Below, in pieces: positions 23,901 through 29,462 of a stretch of DNA of 42,396 bases (position 1 is the first letter of the stretch; each line of letters opens with the position of its first letter). The DNA is taken from positions 1 through 42,396 of the IMG/VR virus record IMGVR_UViG_3300013093_000091; one strand, given 5' to 3'. This stretch comes from a virus. Made by a program: the position numbers and the translations under genes. The notes under the pieces are model-generated. The model saw only the letters and a program-made list of their open reading frames with translations. It had not been told where the DNA came from and did not search any database.

Positions 23901-25219
23901 GTATAACTTCAACAAATGGTTATACTTATAATCCATCGACACACCAAATAACATTTGCACAGACATATGATAACACACATTTGGTACAAGTTATTGGATC
24001 ATACCAACATGAATTTTTAGATATAGAAAGAACTACAATTAATGCAAGTAGTACTGCTACTTTAGAACCTAATTCTTCTGCATTCTATTATTATGAAAAT
24101 GTACAAGGAGGTATTGTACAGTTAGATAGACCTGTATTAAATGATTATTATGTTTGGGTAATTAAAAATAACACACTATTGACACCTGTAATTGATTACA
24201 AATTAAATTCTGATTATCAAAGTATTACTTTGGCATCTGATTTGTTATCTTCTGATAATATTACATTGATTACATTCGGTAGCAATATACTAAAACCAGG
24301 CATTGCATACATGCAATTTAAAGATATGTTAAATCGTGTAAGTTATAAACGTTTAAGTAAAGCTAAACAAACTACACTTGCACAAGATTTACATTGGAAC
24401 GATACAGAGATTGTATTATCAGATGCCGCTAATTTTGATTTACCAAATCCATCTGCAAATAAACCAGGCGTAGTAGAAATACGAGGCGAGCGCATAGAAT
24501 ATTTTGCTATTAATGGAAATACATTAAGCCAACTTCGCCGTGGCACTTTAGGTACAGGAGTATACAATGTAAATCTTGCTGGTACTTTTGTTCAAGATAT
24601 TGGCGGAGCAGAAACTATTCCATATGCTGATAATCAGATTGTTCAACAAGTTATTAGTGACGGAACAAGCACAATTAATTTAGATTTTGTTCCAAAAGAT
24701 GTAAACGAAGTTGAAGTGTTTGTAGGCGGCTATAACGATGGCGCAGTTTGGGAACCAGGAGCAGTTTATGCGGTAGGTAGTATTGTTAATGTAGGTACAT
24801 ATACATACAGATGTAGAACAGCTCATATTAGCGGATCTACTTTCTTCAGTGCTGTAACTACAGTAACAATAAACTCAGACGGAACAACTACTGCATTGTC
24901 GTTAAATGTACCGAGTTCAAATGTGTGGAAATTCTTCATTGGTAATATACGTTTGAAGAAGGTTGGATACAGCGCATTTAACATAAACAATGCACCAGCA
25001 AGCCCAGAAGGCGATGTTGAATTCTTACCTGATTTTACAGTTGATGGTACTACTGCAAAAATAACATTAACTAATTTATTAAGTTTTGGTACACAAGTTA
25101 CTGTTATAAAAAATACAGGAACAGCATGGGATAATACCGTAAATATCATGGATGATACTGGAAAAATTAGCGATTTCCTAAGATCTCAACCTGGTATTTG
25201 GTATTCAGAGTACAAATAA
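8948..25219 (+). CDS. Giant 5423-residue baseplate/tail wedge protein, multi-domain
   Basis: A single uninterrupted frame, starting at ATG 8948 (GGAG at 8938-8941) inside the end of gp6. Residues 17-150 carry FLPTFYQTSANRKFLQATVD and FYSWNPHIDWDKFVNFQNYY, a pattern I associate with the wedge-initiator (gp7-position) proteins of marine T4-like phages. Residues 175-275 look cupredoxin-like (YRGQTYIFEINSPGNPFSF). Carbohydrate-binding-like W..Y..G..V.Y.G..Y modules occur near 1431, 1565, 1745, 2302, 2360 and 5265. Residues 2145-3005 hold seven propeller-blade motifs with inserts between blades. Two glycine-rich 'GGSGY..P' modules sit near 3400 and 3770. The C-terminus includes VVEIRGERIEYFAINGN and SQLRRGTLG. 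No gp7, gp8 or gp10 gene is seen separately in the window, so this protein may cover several wedge or receptor-binding roles. The exact role is inferred. Confidence 0.6.
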   Translation: MANSQDAQKGNTSLSIKFLPTFYQTSANRKFLQATVDQLFQPGTVKKINGYIGRENAKSATGTDIYITAPESDRQNYQFEPSITIKDSLGNNTFFKDYIDYINQVGVFGGNTSNHARLNKQEFYSWNPHIDWDKFVNFQNYYWLPYGPDTIKIVGQQRAIESTYTVSIESEINNNEYVFTPNGFTRNPVLKLYRGQTYIFEINSPGNPFSFKTARSIGTSDRYLTNFIDNYGVEVGTVTFTVPLDAPSLMYYQSETDINLGGAIEVLDISDDTYIDITSDLLGKKTYKLPNGTYLSNGMKVAFAGNVTPSSYASGEYYVEGVGTSIKLISTTTLEVINSYTTEETIPFDSDKFDTNPFSDATGFAGTPDYILINRASTDYNNWSRYNRWFHKDVIISSASYNGNVASLDQKARAIRPIIEFEANLKLANSGTTAISDIDIVDDYTTDAFSVIEGSFGYNVDGIPLAQGQRIIFTADEDRLIRNKIFEVQFLDVLHLSSGSRQIHLAEITDPATLTNIIPVVLVKSGVKYQGKSFWYNRTTWVLGQQKTTINQAPLFDVVDSNKISYGDTSVYNGSTFAGTTLFSYKIGTGSNDSALGFPLSYRNISNIGDIVFNFTLTTDSFQYKESTAVITQDINVGYLIKQDYAGNLVYQNGWTTCTVPNTQAAIRIYKNSGLTNNFNIDIFDDITNLSDLVVRIYVNGKRLDPTLWSISNGPQYKVVNLTTAIGTSDVLTIRAFAAQPINANGYYEIPLNLQNNPLNNTMGDFTLGEVIDHVESIVDNLSTTFVGSFPGSGNLRDLGSITQYGTKFVQHSGPLSTAIYHITTESNNMIRSIEQSRDDYSNFKRNFIKTATNLGIDGDPVTLVDLIMQKLNKDKPNTAPYYFSDMIPYGAAVKTNLTVVDHRIKQYPLSSVFTLDVLSNKAVGVYLNGVQLIYGQDYTFSDQGFVIIDSSISMNNGDTITTVEYDSTDGSFVPATPTKYGMWPAYTPKIYLDTTLVTPQMMIQGHDGSLVLAYGDYRDNLILELEKRIFNNIKVKYDPTIFDIADIIPSYNRTNDYSLAEFNNVLSSNFYKWISLTGQDFTLPLNYDLNNSFTYNYSNSAAPDGTPLPGYWRGIYRYLLDTDRPNLCPWEMLGFSIQPSWWVEKYGPAPYTGDNLPMWQDINDGMVRAPNSLPYKVPKYAKPFLMEHIPADSDGLLKSPLFSGLAFGPITQSVDNNFVFGDVAPVENAWRRSSYYPFSVILASTLLTPAKTFGLLLDRSRIVRNLAGQLVYKDTGLRIRPQDILIPSIYSSTKRVQTAGIINYTIDHILNFIFSNNVKSYNTYVSDLSNLTAQLSYRIGAFTSKDQINLLLDSKTPLSSGSVFVPQENYQVILNSSSPVKKITYSGVIVTKLQSGYAVKGYSRTQPYFTYYPYIQSGPTINVGGISEPYTTWTTGEEYVAGSVIQFGNVYYRTPTTIVAGTTFDPTQFVSLGALPVIGGTNAILRIRWDRSSPIVVPYGTTFNTAQEVVDFLLGYGRWLKDQGFVFDDFNTNLQAISNWETSAKEFLFWTTQNWSAGANKWSDWEPNVAISYGTVVRYNGNYYSALYNNPPSNEFNENLYVVVNGIDAVGNSVISLSPSASKLTFTTHLEVVDDIKNQFYEYEIFKVDGTPIQPQFLDSYRNGNVVNYSPRTTDGIYSATFYLIQHEHVVVVDNATIFNDIIYNPESGYRQERVKASGYVSVDWYGGLDIPGFIFDEAIIQAWQPWQDYALGDMVNYQGFYYSALTALPGTESFVAANWTRLSEKPTAQLIPNWTYKATQFTDFYSLDSDNFDTAQQTMAHHLIGYQKRQYLDNIIQDDVSEFKFYQGMIREKGTQNSLNKLFNVLSSDNLESLVFYEEWALRLGQYGAARAFENIEFILDESQFRTNPQGFELSQIANPSLDETFIIQQNSNDVYLKPLGYNSNPWPTLSTYKPFLRSAGYVNSKDVFLSIGHLSEIVHQDINTFSEGSYIWVTFEGPSWNVYRYTDLHIRATAVTYSSNVLTITTENIVNLKVGDWIGLSQVSILKGFYQIATIELNKFTINTTITGFPSQFTQSNELLIYGFLSQRASTIDNLDSILAPNVNPGSLVWTDDQGNGKWATWKFEPVYNISYLNNSAPQRSLEFGSVIAISRDGSISAVGTGFGQITTYDKSSTALPWVQRQIIEPPFIAKNTVYTVTATTVLNSTTVTTSAAASGMVGGIITGQGIPLDTLVVSVSVGVSLTISQPANASSSGTTYNVTTNPNPGNIIASSIAISPDGQYMITGSPLAGNAVTNYLGQYDSSKIYGPGIIVSDTNEFTGFTDYYKATQVVPANTDPIDGSNSNYWQPVYYVPVNSYGTWDDTVIYPANTLVVYKSNVYKAATEVYGQVTITVTNTAASTYYLTTSDTSVLAPGYEIIFSGNVFGGITVGLIYYVKTIISSTQFTITAVQNSNLTVPLTAASGIMSATQQAQATPDSGNGQWTFQYAQNGYSAQGVISLYEKDANNIYSLIDTIISPVPVANEYFGSAFAFGNDVIYISAPGYSSSTGRVYKLKYSTVVQAQSAYNPVGSSNATLRVTSTVGIRAGMYVLGTGFTSGQTVTSVVDSTTMILSGSPDSTPNGVIKFAVIGWGYDQTEIYTGIVSGMNFGYSLAISNDNSTLAISAASTVETALVAIFKATPTNILTTTAASGNGTTATLTFTRQNLVPYAVGDTITVSGLSPTGYNGSYVVTACTTTSVSYANATIGSQTHAGTITGNSLSGFGLTQILAGTDYDIQLAISDDGSYIAISDDTVSTSQVKQQGSVAIYNNVNGVYEFYQSIVPHQPETNGHFGRKIAFMNNYSTLVIYSQYGDTFITTSLDGGTTTFDKSSTVLRARQTNSGRIDIYDKYANNWVFSESLTRSNPVTPAGEFVVGNTYSILTLGTTDFTLVGASTNAIGVTFTATGDGKGTGTAAIVTNESGIADGYGTGLAVGANHILVGAPFGIDQGLTSGRVYDYGKVQGINSWNIIHSEIDKPDVTKIKKAFLYNRVLGTLSTYIDIIDPAQGKIAGPADEEIKFKAFYDPATYTVGDTTVNVNVGTAWTDDKIGQLWWDLRTAKFLNAYENDPVYKNTNWNTLATGASIDIYEWVSYKQLPAVWDSLADTPAGIAQGISGTSLYGNTVYSVKQTYNTATQQFKNTYYFWVKNKKFIPNVPGRNMAAQDVASLIANPRGQAYTYLALTGPGSFSLVNAKSYLKSDEVVLSVEYWTGQKTDQNIHSHWKMVSNDPTTYIPPVIEQKWIDSLCGNDTAGRLVPDPSLPVKLRYGIENRPRQGMFVNRFEALKEFVELANIILSENQIAENYSLKKLESYDPVPDSTLGLYDVTYDTVSELSYASITNFVQPVIIPNISDGKIIGVTITTSGKGYVTAPYLNVSGSGTGAVLRTVLNAKGQITGVTVLSSGEGYGSDTTLSIRSYSALVTSDADANGNWSIYTYDTIQQTWTRTLTQAYDVRNYWSYADWYGSYTDTTGKVLFTASQFVTADFSVATISDLNSLTPNIGQTVKVRTSNSGGWTLLYKYAESSSVDWTQSYAVVGLQNGTIKLSSSLYNLSGTSLGFDNAIYDASEYDLVAATELRIILNSLKNDIFIGDLNGSYLDLFFASVHYVHSEQPYVDWIFKTSFVRAQHNVGGLNQPVTYKPDNLANFEDYVNEVKPYKTKVREYISNYDSIDPAQLPITDFDMQPFYDGTKMSLIEVYAQQGKIIAENPAIQNYPWKFWLDNVGFIVTEIKLTSGGSGYVTEPQVIISGLSGSGATARAFISNQQVNRIVLLTSGSNYLEAPTVTIKGGTIPTGVPATATAIIGNGVVRSNYIGIKFDRVDQKYYITNLEKTEIFTGTGSRLQFPLTWGPDSKIGKSTVTINGVLALRDGYTLNIASSTAKGYTTYSGTITFTTAPSKGASIVVVYNIDESLLSATDRIQYYYNPTTGELGKDLAQLMTGIDYGGVIVNGLGFEISQGWDSVPFYSDKWDTYDPAYTDYAVVVDANTHIFTLPYTPTANTQLNIYRTANNVDSYLSDGVTKTYSYDIHDVSPYVTVSNTTKTKGVNVAFTSINVVSGVFGIILTVASTANIAVGMTVTGNGFVSGQTVVAIQNSTTITLSGPPDSQPSGTLIFTRNIAGSSTLTVSSIAGVRVGDTISTADQSLSLFVEGTTVKSISGTTVTLSSILYSDIPDSTYVVFTRTLVQPTDVTISTAGTIELTNLSNSGIISGSTISIIGKLNPIRLDDPNYNIAPYFSQLIEANAYDTAFNSNFQSLLVGLAILNHINTYSYKVSETVASINALAESISSLPAIAGNSAAEAIIDTNTAIITNIISGGVVPQPVFSPLTSTSQGQIHAATLLNDNIPFIQAELVQYITNNHPGITYNVTDFQTRIQYIVLSLCYDLTYGGNRESVYSGIQYWIYNNSIPFIQPSVYWSGIFGYLNTIAQNIITNTTFTRLQTHFFQYTNNSLSGGSTASSSISSNITTITSIVSGSFYPSVVATQPTLTNATAPLQTVANAILTAESKLIPSVNPNALVNTFLADGSSNTFSIPQPYTLIDGGASTTTVDITVDDGGSAGTVFGSLDTIEDGSNASSVVFTVAKGDEFIIRQITSDGSVTPPDADYDTALSGGDTSTLNGVYATATGLAADDIILDGDNFVTETSSPAPEEVVPGQLVDTLAIKVYDKPTAGSAMIKVDNYLGDGSTTTFKISQTPNSTGAVIVKSNGLIKTITSDYDIDYKNSSVVFHSAPVTNSEISIFSIGFAGENILDIDYFIGDGTTVEFVTNAKWQTPVNTLIYVNGVVASPQIFKTDQTYEYSNAIGFRFAVAPQADALINFIIVSGNQPTYTVTGIETVATTSATRTYTLQNPIGNGLPNESNMIVRVDQTILPAPVNSYFTISSNRLNYTIDPTKFVPYSVDIANINVLVGNVALVLGTDYIVDLGGITIKINKNVYTLYKGQTLIVSITSTNGYTYNPSTHQITFAQTYDNTHLVQVIGSYQHEFLDIERTTINASSTATLEPNSSAFYYYENVQGGIVQLDRPVLNDYYVWVIKNNTLLTPVIDYKLNSDYQSITLASDLLSSDNITLITFGSNILKPGIAYMQFKDMLNRVSYKRLSKAKQTTLAQDLHWNDTEIVLSDAANFDLPNPSANKPGVVEIRGERIEYFAINGNTLSQLRRGTLGTGVYNVNLAGTFVQDIGGAETIPYADNQIVQQVISDGTSTINLDFVPKDVNEVEVFVGGYNDGAVWEPGAVYAVGSIVNVGTYTYRCRTAHISGSTFFSAVTTVTINSDGTTTALSLNVPSSNVWKFFIGNIRLKKVGYSAFNINNAPASPEGDVEFLPDFTVDGTTAKITLTNLLSFGTQVTVIKNTGTAWDNTVNIMDDTGKISDFLRSQPGIWYSEYK
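15382..17905 (+). repeat. Seven propeller-blade motifs inside the giant protein, split by inserts
   Basis: Within the giant gene, the pattern 'fG.s.AiS.Dgs.iaisap' recurs seven times, at about residues 2146, 2270, 2525, 2648, 2776, 2831 and 2968 (for example IAISPDGQYMITGSP, LAISNDNSTLAIS, LAVGANHILVGAP). This is the FG-GAP/beta-propeller type of repeat. Between blades lie unrelated small modules: about 2197-2265, 2302-2460 (with carbohydrate-binding-like pieces), 2567-2628, 2684-2760 and 2908-2961. The repeats are at protein level; no obvious nucleotide-level duplication is seen. Confidence 0.55.
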
Positions 25220-25251
25220 TAAAATTATTAAAATAGCAGATAATGATACTA

Positions 25252-25259
25252 GATAAATA
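25252..25259 (+). promoter_or_regulatory. T4-type late promoter motif (GATAAATA) before the fibre block
   Basis: GATAAATA occurs in the 60-base gap after the giant gene and ends 20 bases before the next ATG, with AAAGAGAG as ribosome binding site. It matches TATAAATA of T4 late promoters at 7 of 8 bases and has nearly the same spacing to the start codon as the copy before gp6. Confidence 0.65.
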
Positions 25260-25279
25260 TAAGATAAAGAGAGTTAACT

Positions 25280-25888
25280 ATGCAGACTAAAGACGAAACA
25301 GGAATCCACATTGAAGGTCATATAAAAATACATGACCCAGTTTCTAAAGAAATCTATGTTAATAAACGTAATGCTATCCATTACGAAAACATTAGCTTGG
25401 CACTAGCACAGAGTTTAGCAGATAGCGGCAATGGATTTGTCTATCAAATGGCGTTTGGAAACGGTGGAACAAGCATAGATCCAACTGGAATTATTACATA
25501 TCTTACACCAAATACTAGCGGAACTAACGCTAGTCTTTATAATCAAACATATATTAAAGTTGTAAATCAAAATTCAAGTAATAATATAGATCCAAGTAGA
25601 AATTTCATTGAAACTAGACACGTTACTGGTACTAATTATACTGATTTGTTTGTTACCTGTTTGTTAGATTACGGCGAGCCTGATACACAAAGCGCATTTG
25701 ATACTGTAAATTCTAACAATAGTAACTTTGTATTCGATGAATTAGGGTTAGTTGGATATAACTCTAACGGAAATAGCCTATTATTAACACATGTAATTTT
25801 TCATCCTGTGCTAAAAAGTCTTAATCGTTTAATTCAAATTGACTATACAGTACGAATCCAAAGTTTAACTGGCTTAGTAGGAGTGTAA
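25280..25888 (+). CDS. Small virion structural protein, function unknown
   Basis: A 202-residue protein I do not recognise with certainty. It opens with a short beta-like stretch (GIHIEGHIKIHDPVSKEIYVNKRNAIHYENIS). A Gly-rich turn follows (YQMAFGNGGTSIDPTG), and it ends with HVIFHPVLKSLNRLIQIDYTVRIQSL. There is no signal peptide or membrane segment. It sits between the giant wedge protein and three tail fibres, behind a late-type promoter, and the next gene starts three bases after its stop. A baseplate or fibre-attachment part is a reasonable inference, comparable in position to T4 gp8/gp9, but no diagnostic similarity to those is visible. Base and codon use match its neighbours. Confidence 0.6.
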   Translation: MQTKDETGIHIEGHIKIHDPVSKEIYVNKRNAIHYENISLALAQSLADSGNGFVYQMAFGNGGTSIDPTGIITYLTPNTSGTNASLYNQTYIKVVNQNSSNNIDPSRNFIETRHVTGTNYTDLFVTCLLDYGEPDTQSAFDTVNSNNSNFVFDELGLVGYNSNGNSLLLTHVIFHPVLKSLNRLIQIDYTVRIQSLTGLVGV

Positions 25889-25891
25889 TAA

Positions 25892-28282
25892 ATGTCATAT
25901 CAAGTCACTTTTACACAAACAAATAACCCAGACAAGCAACCTATTACTGTTGCTGATGGAACTATTGATAACACTACTAGTTTACAGTTTGTTGGTAAAA
26001 ATTATGCCGGATACGGACAAATTATTGCTAACGATTTCTTACATTTATTAGAAAATTTTGCTAACGATACCTCTCCAACTAATCCAGTACAAGGTCAACT
26101 ATGGTTTGACACAGCAAGCGGTGTTAATTTATTAAAAGTCTACGATGGATCATCTTGGAATCCTGCTGGAAGTCTTAAAAAGTCTGGAACAGCACCAGCT
26201 GCCGCAACATCTGGAGACTTATGGGTAAACACAAATACAAGTCAGTTATATTTGTATTCTGGAAGTTCTTGGGTTTTAGTAGGTCCACAATTTAGTGCAG
26301 GATTGCAAACAGGACCTATTATTGAAACTATCATCGATACTTCGAATATAAGTCATAATATAATTACTTTTTATGCAAGCAGTAGTAGTAATGCAACAAC
26401 TAGTTATAGAATTGCAATTATTAGTAAAGATACTTTTACTCCAAAAGCCGCTATTGCAGGTTTTCAAACAATCAATGAAGGATTTAATTTAAGTAGTATT
26501 GATTCTACTAGCTCAACAAGTTTATCAAGAATTTGGGGAACCGCTCAACAAGCAGATGCATTGTTAGTAGGAAATACCACAGTGGCCGCCGCAAACTTTT
26601 TGCGAGGTGATACAACAACTATTGCTAACTACCCAATTAACGTTCGTAATGATGGTGGTATTACTTTAGGTGCAAGTTTAGGATTTAACATTGGTATTAC
26701 TGGTAACGCTACTGTTTTATATTCTAAAAACAGCGGAAACTCAGTAGAATTTGCTACTAACAATTCTGGAAATGTTATTACTGCTATGCACTTGAGTGCA
26801 GATGCTAAACTTGGTATTGGTGCAAATAACGCAAATCCAGTATCGACTTTAGATGTTATCGGTGGAGTAACAGTAAAAGATGATCCAAGTAGCCATGCTA
26901 TTACATGGACTGCAAATACGCTAGTATCTTTAAATTCTTATATAATTTATAACAGTTATTATTATCAAGTTACAGCCGCAGGTACTACTGGTACTACCGG
27001 ACCAGTTAATTTATCTGGTTCTGCTACAAATGGTACAGCAACTTTATTGTTTATTGGTAGTGTACCTTCTAGTGCGGTGCCAGGACGTTTAATTATCACA
27101 GGAACTAGCGATGTTGGTGCAACAAGTTTAAGTCCTTTTGATCCAGGCGGCGCAAGTATTCAAACTGCTGGTGGCTTGTCTGTAGCTAAACAATCAAGTT
27201 TCGGCGATGACATTACTACTTACGGACAAACTTTTATTAATTATTTGGATACTAATGGTAGTCCAGTGGCGGCCAGTGTTATTCAACCAGGATCAGATAG
27301 TGCCGCAAACTTATATGACATTGGTACATCTTCAAGACCTTTTAGAAATATCTATGCTCAAGCGTTCCAAGGTAATTTTAGCGGAACATTTACTGGTTCG
27401 TTAACAGGAAGCATTACAGGTGCTGCCGCTAAACTACAATCAGCAACAACATTTGTTATTACAGGCGATGTAACAAGTCCTGGAGTTGTATTTGATGGGC
27501 AAACTGCTACAGGTACTGTAAGTTTTAATACTAGCATTAACCAAGGTATTATTACTGGTAAAAATGAAGCAACAGATTCTGCACTTAACGATCAATTATT
27601 AGTATATCAAGCATCATCTAGTCAACTAGTAAAGATGCAAAAACAAAATTTCTTAAAACACGTTGCTACAGTTCCAGTAGGAGCTATGTTCCCGTTTGCA
27701 GGAAGCAAAGCAACAGTACCGACTGGGTATTTGTTATGTGATGGAAGTGAAGTAAAAATCAGTGATTATCCTGGATTGTTTTCTGTAATTGGATATACTT
27801 ATAAAGCCGCAATTTTATTAGTTGGTTTAAGTACATTTGCATTGCCTGATTTTAGAGGACGCACACCGCTCGGTGCAGATAATATGAACAACGGATTAAC
27901 TGTTCCAGCTGCCGACGGCTCAGGTATACTTATTAATGCTGGCGGAGGTACTGCTAACCGAATTAGCGATGTAACCGCAGACACAATTGGTGCAAGCGGA
28001 GGAAGTCAAACAGTTACATTAAGCCAATCTAACTTACCAGACCATAAACACAGTTTGAATGACGGCGCACAACAATTCTATGCAGTAGGTGAAATTAATC
28101 CTGCTTCAGATCCAAATAGTAATGTTAAATCTGGTCGTGGTTTAACTGTAGAATCACAAACTGGACAAGGTTATGGTTTAACTGATAGCGGAAGTGTAAT
28201 TAGTCCTACACTTGCAACACCGTTCACTGTTTTGCAACCGTACACTACTATTAACTATATAATCTTTACTGGTGTAATATAA
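25892..28282 (+). CDS. Tail fibre with C-terminal tail-collar domain
   Basis: A 796-residue protein. Residues 1-135 are the module shared with the next two fibres: DGTIDNTTSLQFVGKNYAGY, LLENFAND, GQLWFDTASG, YDGSSW, SGDLWVNTNTSQLYLY. The middle has fibre-shaft features, including GKLGIG-like KLGIGANNANPVSTLDVIGG and SFGDDITTYGQ. From about residue 590 a tail-collar domain is clear: VPVGAMFPFAGSKATVPTGY, LLCDGSEVK, YPGLFSVIGYTY, FALPDFRGRTPLGAD, and later LSQSNLPDHKHSL. That domain is known from T4 gp12-type short fibres and microcystin-dependent-protein-like fibres and often binds the receptor, with histidines that can hold metal. Its stop overlaps the next ATG (TAATG). Confidence 0.85.
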   Translation: MSYQVTFTQTNNPDKQPITVADGTIDNTTSLQFVGKNYAGYGQIIANDFLHLLENFANDTSPTNPVQGQLWFDTASGVNLLKVYDGSSWNPAGSLKKSGTAPAAATSGDLWVNTNTSQLYLYSGSSWVLVGPQFSAGLQTGPIIETIIDTSNISHNIITFYASSSSNATTSYRIAIISKDTFTPKAAIAGFQTINEGFNLSSIDSTSSTSLSRIWGTAQQADALLVGNTTVAAANFLRGDTTTIANYPINVRNDGGITLGASLGFNIGITGNATVLYSKNSGNSVEFATNNSGNVITAMHLSADAKLGIGANNANPVSTLDVIGGVTVKDDPSSHAITWTANTLVSLNSYIIYNSYYYQVTAAGTTGTTGPVNLSGSATNGTATLLFIGSVPSSAVPGRLIITGTSDVGATSLSPFDPGGASIQTAGGLSVAKQSSFGDDITTYGQTFINYLDTNGSPVAASVIQPGSDSAANLYDIGTSSRPFRNIYAQAFQGNFSGTFTGSLTGSITGAAAKLQSATTFVITGDVTSPGVVFDGQTATGTVSFNTSINQGIITGKNEATDSALNDQLLVYQASSSQLVKMQKQNFLKHVATVPVGAMFPFAGSKATVPTGYLLCDGSEVKISDYPGLFSVIGYTYKAAILLVGLSTFALPDFRGRTPLGADNMNNGLTVPAADGSGILINAGGGTANRISDVTADTIGASGGSQTVTLSQSNLPDHKHSLNDGAQQFYAVGEINPASDPNSNVKSGRGLTVESQTGQGYGLTDSGSVISPTLATPFTVLQPYTTINYIIFTGVI

Positions 28283-29415
28283 TGAGTTATTCGATACAAC
28301 TAACTAACGGAACAACATTAACTGAAATAGTAGATGGAACTATTGATCAGACTACTACCGATTTAACATTAATTGGTAAAAATGCCACGGGATATGGTGT
28401 ATTTGTTAATGATAACTTTGTACATATATTAGAAAATTTTGCTAATACTAGCCAACCAAACAATCCAATTATTGGGCAACTATGGTTTGATACTACACAA
28501 AACAGATTAAAGGTGTATGATGGTACACAATTTAAAGTAACTGGCGGAACATTAATTGGATCAACAGTACCTAGTAGTTTAACTACTGGTGATATTTGGA
28601 TTAACAGTGCAACTAGTCAGTTATATTTTAATGATGGTGTATCTAATATACTTTGTGGACCTTTGTATACAAGTACACAGGGACAAAGTGGATTTTTTGT
28701 AGAAGATATTGTTGATAACAACAAAATTAGTCATACTATTGTATATCTATATTGTGCAGGAACACTATTAGGTATCTTTAGTAAAGATGCTTTTACTCCA
28801 GGATCTTCTATAACAGGATTTTCTGGTTCTATAGCAGTTGGATTTAACGCTTCTAGTTTATCAGGACTTGAATTTAATGTTCCAGTCACAGTTGCATCAC
28901 AATTATTAGATGCCGCAGGATCTACACATACTGCTGATAATTTTATACAAACTACTGGCAATCAAACTATTGTAGGATCGTTAACTGTACAAAATTCAAC
29001 ACCGTTAATCCTTGGACCATTGTCTAATAATGAAATTGATATTAGTATAACATTGTTTCAGTTGAAGTCAAATTCTCCTAATCAAAACTTTGAAATAGCT
29101 ACTTTAAGTCAGTCTGGTTTAAGTCCTGCAATATTTGTTGAGGCTAGTAGTAAATCAGTAGGTATATTTACAAATAATCCACAGTATAATTTGGATGTTA
29201 ATGGTAGCATTAACAGTTCAACTACAATTAGCGCGGCAGGAGCAATTACATCAGGTGCGGCATTAACAGGCACAGCATTGAATGTAACAGCATCTTATAC
29301 TCCTGCAACAAGTTCAAGTACAGGAGTTAGAGGGCAAATTACGTGGGATAGTCAGTACGTATATGTTTGTACAGCTACGAATACTTGGAAAAGAGCGGCC
29401 TTAAGCACATGGTAA
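28282..29415 (+). CDS. Tail fibre paralogue (short form)
   Basis: A 377-residue protein with the same N-terminal module as its two neighbours: DGTIDQTTTDLTLIGKNATG, ILENFANTSQPNNPIIGQLW, KVYDGTQFKVTGG, GDIWINSATSQLYF. The middle is shaft-like (VGIFTNNPQYNLDVNGSI). It ends in GVRGQITWDSQYVYVCTATN then TWKRAALSTW, a short terminal motif I know from fibres of T4-like phages of aquatic bacteria. It lacks the collar domain of the preceding gene. It is coupled to that gene by a TAATG overlap. It may be a fibre of its own or a partner subunit in a hetero-oligomer. Confidence 0.75.
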   Translation: MSYSIQLTNGTTLTEIVDGTIDQTTTDLTLIGKNATGYGVFVNDNFVHILENFANTSQPNNPIIGQLWFDTTQNRLKVYDGTQFKVTGGTLIGSTVPSSLTTGDIWINSATSQLYFNDGVSNILCGPLYTSTQGQSGFFVEDIVDNNKISHTIVYLYCAGTLLGIFSKDAFTPGSSITGFSGSIAVGFNASSLSGLEFNVPVTVASQLLDAAGSTHTADNFIQTTGNQTIVGSLTVQNSTPLILGPLSNNEIDISITLFQLKSNSPNQNFEIATLSQSGLSPAIFVEASSKSVGIFTNNPQYNLDVNGSINSSTTISAAGAITSGAALTGTALNVTASYTPATSSSTGVRGQITWDSQYVYVCTATNTWKRAALSTW

Positions 29416-29431
29416 TAAGAGCCAAAATAAT

Positions 29432-29439
29432 GATAAATA
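29432..29439 (+). promoter_or_regulatory. T4-type late promoter motif (GATAAATA) before the third fibre
   Basis: GATAAATA lies in the 47-base gap before the third fibre gene and ends 23 bases before its ATG. Purine-rich AAGGAACGAGGG follows as ribosome binding site. It is the third copy of the octamer in the window, always in a gap ahead of a virion gene. Confidence 0.62.
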
Positions 29440-29462
29440 CTCAAGAATAAGGAACGAGGGCG

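Noticed and set aside
25215-25232. AATAATAAAATTATT inverted repeat after the giant gene
   Set aside because: Pure A/T stem without a T run; too weak for a terminator and expected in this composition.
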